This document shows, piece by piece, positions 59,194 to 64,000 of a DNA stretch of 64,000 bases. Source of the stretch: Flavobacteriales bacterium UBA1986 (lineage in GTDB: Bacteria; Bacteroidota; Bacteroidia; Flavobacteriales_G; Salibacteraceae); NCBI GenBank assembly GCA_002336245.1, contig DDDG01000029.1, forward strand, positions 105,827 through 169,826. The letters run 5' to 3'. How positions within the stretch are numbered: position 1 is the stretch's first letter; each line of letters opens with the position of its first letter. A program made the position numbers and the translations under genes. The notes beneath the pieces are model-generated. The model was not told the DNA's origin. It ran no database searches and saw nothing but the letters and a program-made list of their open reading frames with translations.

Positions 59194-60851
59194 CTGGACT
59201 TGAGCTGAGAGCTCAGCCCTTGGATGATGGCAGAGGTAAGAAGCACCATGCCGCAGCCAATAAAGTTGAACCACAAGAAGCCAATATCGCTGGTTAAGTA
59301 AAGGAAGATTACAAAAGATTGCGAGACTATTCCACCTAAGAAAACTGCCCGAGCTCCAATGCTCTTGATAAAGAAGGCGGCCACAAAAATGCCTAGGATA
59401 CTTCCGTAGAAGAGCGAACCGAGAATGTTTACTGCTTGAATCAAGTTGTCGAGCAGTGAAGCCGACAGCGCAAAACCGATGGCAAGCAGTCCCCACATTA
59501 CGGTAAATAACCTCGAGGCCATTACATAATGAGCTTCTGTGGCATTGGGATGAAATACCCGTTTATAGAAATCGATGGTTGTTGTAGATGCCAGCGCATT
59601 GAGTTCTCCAGCCGTACTTGACATGGCCGCGGAAAGAATAACAGCCAAGAGCAAGCCTACAATTCCAACAGGAAGATATCTAAGAATGAAACTGATGAAT
59701 ACGTAGTCGGCATCTTTGGTTTCAAGCACAGGATCGGCTGCTTTAATTACTTCTTTGGCTCGATTGCGTAAGTCCATTTCTTCTGCATTCAGAGCAAGAA
59801 TTTTTTCAGAGCCTTCACCCGTTTCGGAATAATTGAAGAGTAGGGCTTCCTTGCTCTTGTGGACCGCATTGAATTCGTTCTCCAAATTTTGAAAACGCTC
59901 TCCTTCGGCAGATTCGACTACAATCTGACGCGCTGGTTCATTGAAGAAAATGGGCTGATCGTGGAATTGATAGAACACAAACAACATCACTCCGGTGAGC
60001 AGAATGAAGAACTGCATGGGGATTTTCATCCAAGCGTTGAAGAGCAGTCCAAGCCGACTTTCCTTCAAAGAGCTTCCCCCGAGGTAGCGCTGAACTTGCG
60101 ATTGGTCGGTTCCGAAATATGAGAGGCTCAAGAACAAACCTCCGGCAAGCCCAGACCAAATCGTATAGCGGTTGTTGATGTCGAAGCTTAAATCTACCGC
60201 CTCCATTTTTCCGAGCATTCCAGCCACATCCAAAGACTGCCCAAAGCTCAATGGAATCATAGACAGCATAATGCCGAAGGCGGCCACCATTCCTACGAGA
60301 ATGACCAGCATTTGCCATTTCTGGGTCATGGTGACTGCTTTGGTTCCTCCGCTTACGGTGTACACAATCACCAAAACACCCACTGCGATGTTCATGAGGT
60401 TCAGGTTCCAACCGAGCACCGTAGAGAGTATGATGGCAGGGGCGTAGATGGTTATTCCTGCGGCCAAACCTCTTTGAACCAGAAAGAGAAAAGCGGCAAG
60501 TAAGCGGGTGTTGAGGTTGAATCTCTGTTCGAGATATTCATAGGCCGTATAAACGCGCAGTCGATAGTAAATGGGTAGAATGAATGCACAAATGATCACA
60601 ATGGCTATGGGCAAGCCAAAGTAGATTTGAATGAATCCCATGCCGCTTTCAAATGCTTGTCCGGGAGTAGAGAGAAAGGTGATGGCGCTTGCTTGAGTTG
60701 CCATTACACTCAAACCAATGGCGCCCCATTTCAAGGATTTGTCGCCAAGCAGGTAGGATTCAATGCTTTTGTTTTTTCTCGTTTTCCAGGAACCGTAGCC
60801 TACAATAAGGGCCAAGGTTGAAATCAAAACGAGCCAATCGAGGAACTGCAT
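59190..60851 (-). CDS. Sodium:solute symporter (SSS/SLC5 family) with a hydrophilic insertion
   Basis: 553 residues from the ATG at 60851 (MQFLDWLVLISTLALIVGYG). About 13 membrane helices. The Na+/substrate-site helix shows ATQASAITFLSTPGQAFESG and a central AVILSAAMSSTAGELNALAS. Between two helices a hydrophilic insertion of about 90 residues (about 305-395: NEPARQIVVESAEGERFQNL, then GSEKILALNAEEMDLRNRAK) is seen, longer than in the classic family. The substrate is not determined; sugars, organic acids and nucleosides are possible. It follows a small membrane-protein gene with a 1-base overlap and converges on gldC. Confidence 0.9.
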   Translation of the reverse strand: MQFLDWLVLISTLALIVGYGSWKTRKNKSIESYLLGDKSLKWGAIGLSVMATQASAITFLSTPGQAFESGMGFIQIYFGLPIAIVIICAFILPIYYRLRVYTAYEYLEQRFNLNTRLLAAFLFLVQRGLAAGITIYAPAIILSTVLGWNLNLMNIAVGVLVIVYTVSGGTKAVTMTQKWQMLVILVGMVAAFGIMLSMIPLSFGQSLDVAGMLGKMEAVDLSFDINNRYTIWSGLAGGLFLSLSYFGTDQSQVQRYLGGSSLKESRLGLLFNAWMKIPMQFFILLTGVMLFVFYQFHDQPIFFNEPARQIVVESAEGERFQNLENEFNAVHKSKEALLFNYSETGEGSEKILALNAEEMDLRNRAKEVIKAADPVLETKDADYVFISFILRYLPVGIVGLLLAVILSAAMSSTAGELNALASTTTIDFYKRVFHPNATEAHYVMASRLFTVMWGLLAIGFALSASLLDNLIQAVNILGSLFYGSILGIFVAAFFIKSIGARAVFLGGIVSQSFVIFLYLTSDIGFLWFNFIGCGMVLLTSAIIQGLSSQLKSS

Positions 60852-61003
60852 CAGTATCTTTGTGAAAATAGAATGAGCACTGCGATGACGGCTAGAAGGA
60901 GTAGAATGGTAAAGAGGTACACCCGCTTCCAGTTGGTAGAATCTTGATCCGAATTTCTTTCTGCCTCTTCCACGATCCAAATGTCGTTTTTTCTGTTTAC
61001 CAA
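60851..61003 (-). CDS. Small single-helix membrane protein before the symporter gene
   Basis: 50 residues from a TTG at 61003 (VNRKNDIWIVEEAERNSDQD). An upstream ATG at 61102 lies inside the divergent DUF5522 gene. One C-terminal membrane helix (VYLFTILLLLAVIAVLILF) with a polar N-terminus. Its stop overlaps the symporter ATG by one base, so the two are translated together; it may be a small subunit or regulator of the transporter. The start is uncertain. Confidence 0.6.
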   Translation of the reverse strand: MVNRKNDIWIVEEAERNSDQDSTNWKRVYLFTILLLLAVIAVLILFSQRY

Positions 61004-61021
61004 TACAGAGAGCCCAAATAG

Positions 61022-61264
61022 ATGAGCGAAGAAAAAAATACGGAATTGCAAGCCGAGGATTTCTACAAGAGTCCTGAGGGTTATCTTATTTTTACCGAGC
61101 ACTATTTATTGAAGCGGGGCTATTGTTGTCAAAACGGCTGCAAGCATTGCCCATATGGCTTCGACCCAAAAACTGGAACATTCCGAAAAGATGCAAAAAC
61201 AGACATTCAAAGAGGCGATACAACAGGGAATACCGGAGATTCTTCCAGAACCGAAAAGCCTTGA
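61022..61264 (+). CDS. DUF5522-type cysteine protein
   Basis: 80 residues. The core carries the family pattern EGYLIFTEHYLLKRGYCCQN followed by GCKHCPYG; the cysteines (YCC, GCKHCPY) look metal-binding. About 30 further residues (FRKDAKTDIQRGDTTGNTGD) follow, overlapping the hutU gene by 74 bases in another frame; they are polar and probably not conserved. Function unknown. It is divergent from the symporter pair, with an 18-base gap. Confidence 0.82.
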   Translation: MSEEKNTELQAEDFYKSPEGYLIFTEHYLLKRGYCCQNGCKHCPYGFDPKTGTFRKDAKTDIQRGDTTGNTGDSSRTEKP

Positions 61265-63206
61265 CAGCGAGATCAGTCATGCGCCCAAGCGGAAAGATAT
61301 TTTAACCAAAGAGGAAAAACGCCTCGCATTGATGAATGCATTGCGCTATTTCCCCAAGGAAACGCATGAAATTTTAGCCAAAGAATTCAGTGAAGAATTG
61401 AAGACTTACGGACGCATCTACATGCATCGTTTTCGTCCGGATTACGAGATGTATGCTCGCCCCATACAAGAATACCCAGCAAAGTGCCAGCAAGCCGCGG
61501 CAATCATGCTCATGATCAGCAACAACTTAGACCCAGCCGTGGCTCAGCATCCACACGAGCTGATTACCTATGGTGGTAATGGATCTGTTTTTCAGAATTG
61601 GGCTCAGTATCTCCTAACTATGAAATACCTCTCGGAAATGACCGAAGAGCAAACGCTCGTGATGTACTCTGGCCATCCGCTTGGTTTGTTCCCTTCTCAC
61701 ACCGACGCTCCTCGCGTTGTGGTCACAAATGGAATGATGATTCCCAATTATTCCAAGCCAGATGATTGGGAGAAATTCAACGCTTTGGGAGTCACCCAAT
61801 ACGGCCAAATGACTGCAGGTTCTTACATGTACATCGGACCTCAAGGAATCGTGCACGGAACCACCATCACGGTGTTGAATGCAGGTCGAAAAATCTCTAA
61901 TTCTGGTGAAGGCCTTGAAGGGAAACTCTTTGTTACAGCTGGTTTGGGGGGTATGAGTGGTGCTCAGCCAAAAGCTTCGAACATTGCAGGTTGCACATCC
62001 ATTACAGCTGAAATCAACTCGAAAGCGGCATACAAGAGATTGGAACAAGGCTGGTTGGATGAAGTCGTGGAAGATCTAGACGAGTTGCTGACGAAAGTTC
62101 AAGAGAGCAGGCGCATTCAAGAAGTGAAGGCCTATGCCTATTTGGGAAACATTGTTGATCTCTGGGAAAAACTTGTTGAGGCTGAGATTCCTGTAGACTT
62201 GGGTTCCGATCAAACCTCTTTGCACAACCCATGGGCTGGGGGGTATTATCCCGTCGGTTTGAGTTATGAAGAGAGCAATCGAATGTTGGCCGAAGAGCCA
62301 GAAAAATTCAAAGAGCGCATTCAGGAAACCCTACGACGTCATGCTACAGCGGTCAACGCGCTCGCCGATCGAGGGATGTACTTCTTTGATTATGGGAACG
62401 CATTTCTTCTGGAAGCAGGTAGGGCAAAAGCAGACGTTTTTAAGAAAAATGGCGATTTTAAATACCCGTCCTATGTACAAGACATCATGGGACCGATGTG
62501 TTTTGATTATGGATTTGGTCCGTTTCGATGGGTTTGCACGAGTGGTAAACCCGAAGATTTAGCAACAAGCGATCGAATTGCAGCCGAGGTTCTTGAGAGG
62601 CTAATGCAGGATTCTCCAAAAGAGATTCAGCAACAAATGGCCGACAACATTCGATGGATAAAGGCGGCAGGAGAGAACAAGATGGTTGTTGGTTCTCAAG
62701 CTCGGATTTTGTACGCCGATGCGCAAGGAAGGATTGCCATTGCAAAAGCTTTCAACGATGCCATTGCCAATGGAGACTTATCGGCACCAGTGGTTTTAGG
62801 TCGAGATCATCACGATGTTTCAGGAACCGATAGTCCTTACAGAGAGACCTCCAATATTTACGATGGTTCGCAGTTCACGGCCGACATGGCTGTGCAGAAT
62901 TTCGCAGGTGATGCCTTCCGAGGAGCAACTTGGATATCGCTTCACAATGGTGGTGGAGTAGGATGGGGCGAAGTGATGAATGGAGGTTTTGGAATGTTGC
63001 TGGACGGCAGCTCAGACGCTGAGAGAAGATTGAAGATGATGTTGCACTGGGATGTGAACAATGGAATTGCACGGAGGTCTTGGGCTAGAAATGAAGAGGC
63101 TGTCTTCGCAATCAAGCGTGCCATGGAGGACGAACCTCGATTGAAGGTGACTTTGCCAAATTTCGTTGATGAAAAACTTCTGAATGATTTAGGTTTGAAG
63201 GCGTGA
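61191..63206 (+). CDS. hutU: Urocanate hydratase, long form
   Basis: 671 residues from the ATG at 61191; an earlier ATG at 61155 adds 12 residues. It hydrates urocanate to imidazolonepropionate in histidine breakdown, using NAD+ as cofactor. Marks are FRPDYEMYARPIQEYP, GLFPSHTDAPRVVVTNGMMI, WEKFNALGVTQYGQMTAGSY, the NAD-binding FVTAGLGGMSGAQPKASN, and DLGSDQTSLHNPWAGGYYPV. It is longer than the common 556-residue HutU, as in other flavobacteria. The other hut genes are not in the window. Confidence 0.95.
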   Translation: MQKQTFKEAIQQGIPEILPEPKSLDSEISHAPKRKDILTKEEKRLALMNALRYFPKETHEILAKEFSEELKTYGRIYMHRFRPDYEMYARPIQEYPAKCQQAAAIMLMISNNLDPAVAQHPHELITYGGNGSVFQNWAQYLLTMKYLSEMTEEQTLVMYSGHPLGLFPSHTDAPRVVVTNGMMIPNYSKPDDWEKFNALGVTQYGQMTAGSYMYIGPQGIVHGTTITVLNAGRKISNSGEGLEGKLFVTAGLGGMSGAQPKASNIAGCTSITAEINSKAAYKRLEQGWLDEVVEDLDELLTKVQESRRIQEVKAYAYLGNIVDLWEKLVEAEIPVDLGSDQTSLHNPWAGGYYPVGLSYEESNRMLAEEPEKFKERIQETLRRHATAVNALADRGMYFFDYGNAFLLEAGRAKADVFKKNGDFKYPSYVQDIMGPMCFDYGFGPFRWVCTSGKPEDLATSDRIAAEVLERLMQDSPKEIQQQMADNIRWIKAAGENKMVVGSQARILYADAQGRIAIAKAFNDAIANGDLSAPVVLGRDHHDVSGTDSPYRETSNIYDGSQFTADMAVQNFAGDAFRGATWISLHNGGGVGWGEVMNGGFGMLLDGSSDAERRLKMMLHWDVNNGIARRSWARNEEAVFAIKRAMEDEPRLKVTLPNFVDEKLLNDLGLKA

Positions 63207-64000
63207 ACTTCTTGAACATCTTCAAGCGGCGACTGGTTTACCGCCTATGGCTAATTTTCGGCCTTGTCTATCTCACTTCCGTATTAGGCCTTCTCTTCTT
63301 TGTCTTTCAATCTCAGAAGATGAGTACAATCGACACTTTTCGCATCGAAAGTGAAAATCGCCTCGAAATTGCCCAAAAGGAATTCAGTTCATCCCTTCGA
63401 GCTGTAGAACGCGACATCGCCCTGCTCGCTGAAAGTCCTGCAGTCATCAATTTCCTTCTTGAAGAAGAATCATATGGAAAGGAAGACTTAATCAGTCTGT
63501 TCAAGCAGTATTTAAAAACGCGCGATGAATATTTTCAAATACGCCTCATTCGAGAATCGGATGGAATGGAGTTGGTGCGCCTAGAGAAGAAAGACAGTTT
63601 GATTCTAAGCGTTGCTGAAGATTCACTTCAAGAAAAGAGCACCAGGGACTATTACATTGAAGCGCGGTCGTTGGAAAATGGCGAGCTGTATTTATCCGAC
63701 ATCAACCTCAACAGGGAACGAGGTGAGTTGAGCATTCCGTACACAAGCACCTTACGTGCGGCGAGTTTATTGAAACGAGATGAGTTTTCCAAGAAGGTCA
63801 TCATCGTCATCAACATCGACGTTGGACAATGGCTGAAAAAAATCGCTCAGATTGCGGGTGAGCGCGACGACATCTTTGTCTTCAAGGCGGAGGGAGAATA
63901 CATTTATCACAAAGACGAAAGCAAATCTTTTGCGGCCGATAAAAATGGGACGGCATCTTTTACCACCGAGGTAGAGTGCGGTTCTTTTGCTCTGCTTTCT
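63203..64000 (+). CDS. Membrane sensor/signalling protein, N-terminal part, cut by window edge
   Basis: A frame of 266 codons stays open to the window edge, starting with GTG that overlaps the hutU stop (GTGA). One membrane helix at about 13-36 (YRLWLIFGLVYLTSVLGLLF) is followed by an extracytoplasmic region with a cache-type fold: SSSLRAVERDIALLAESPAV, DEYFQIRLIRESDGMELVRL, TRDYYIEARSLENGELYLSD and VIIVINIDVGQWLKKI. This matches the double-cache sensor of bacterial histidine kinases and cyclic-di-GMP enzymes. The output domain lies outside the window. Confidence 0.85.
   Translation, partial: MNFLNIFKRRLVYRLWLIFGLVYLTSVLGLLFFVFQSQKMSTIDTFRIESENRLEIAQKEFSSSLRAVERDIALLAESPAVINFLLEEESYGKEDLISLFKQYLKTRDEYFQIRLIRESDGMELVRLEKKDSLILSVAEDSLQEKSTRDYYIEARSLENGELYLSDINLNRERGELSIPYTSTLRAASLLKRDEFSKKVIIVINIDVGQWLKKIAQIAGERDDIFVFKAEGEYIYHKDESKSFAADKNGTASFTTEVECGSFALLS

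Overview
The window is a chromosomal stretch from a member of the Bacteroidota, most likely Flavobacteriales (a Cryomorphaceae/Schleiferiaceae/Owenweeksia-like lineage is my best guess; the sequence alone does not fix the family). The reasons are: gliding-motility genes gldB and gldC beside nadE, a 1517-residue protein with a type IX secretion (T9SS) C-terminal sorting domain, two TonB-dependent receptors with carboxypeptidase-regulatory-like N-termini, many lipoproteins, weak or absent Shine-Dalgarno sequences, TTG/GTG starts, and Bacteroidota-type -7 promoter elements (TAnnTTTG). There are no insertion sequences, phage genes, CRISPR arrays or rRNA genes, and no gene-free stretch longer than 300 bases; the longest are 415-652, 48759-49033 and 38974-39185, all of which look like promoter regions.

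Layout. 1-3584: the 5' part of purH (minus strand), then a three-gene overlapping operon of an ECF sigma factor, a protein with an inner-membrane-like helix fused to a beta-barrel, and a lipoprotein. 3575-9153: trpS, then the operon plsC-gatC-ctpA-ABC exporter. 9180-19504: aspS, tadA, a CarboxypepD_reg-like protein, an ArsS-type radical SAM enzyme, a PfkB kinase with an aldose 1-epimerase, small secreted proteins, a LysR regulator, a YkgJ-type cysteine-cluster protein and a GIY-YIG protein. 19545-27373: tRNA-Phe, then an envelope-biogenesis run coaX-barrel OMP-TPR-lptC-small membrane protein-CNNM/CorC-PpiD. 27446-31548: an exported DJ-1/PfpI-like protein, a TonB-dependent receptor and a GSCFA protein. 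31609-34775: thrS-infC-rpmI-rplT, where infC appears to start at ATC. 34826-42416: TPR lipoprotein, recA, bcp, nth (lacking the Fe-S cysteines), a second ECF sigma factor with a tiny downstream gene, uvrA and a small XRE regulator. 42413-53489: the large T9SS cargo protein, a PhoR/PhoB-like two-component pair, and divergently a beta-helix lipoprotein followed by a TonB-dependent receptor. 53621-64000: leuS, nadE, a barrel OMP, gldB-gldC, a sodium:solute symporter with a small membrane protein, a DUF5522 protein, hutU and the sensor part of a signalling protein cut by the window edge.

Most genes are housekeeping (four aminoacyl-tRNA synthetases, translation initiation, DNA repair, envelope assembly). 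The accessory parts that deserve attention are the sigma/TM-barrel/lipoprotein operon, the PhoBR-like/beta-helix lipoprotein/TonB receptor locus, and the hutU-sensor pair. A genome-organisation feature also stands out: half of the convergent gene pairs end with an exact 4-base stop-on-stop overlap.
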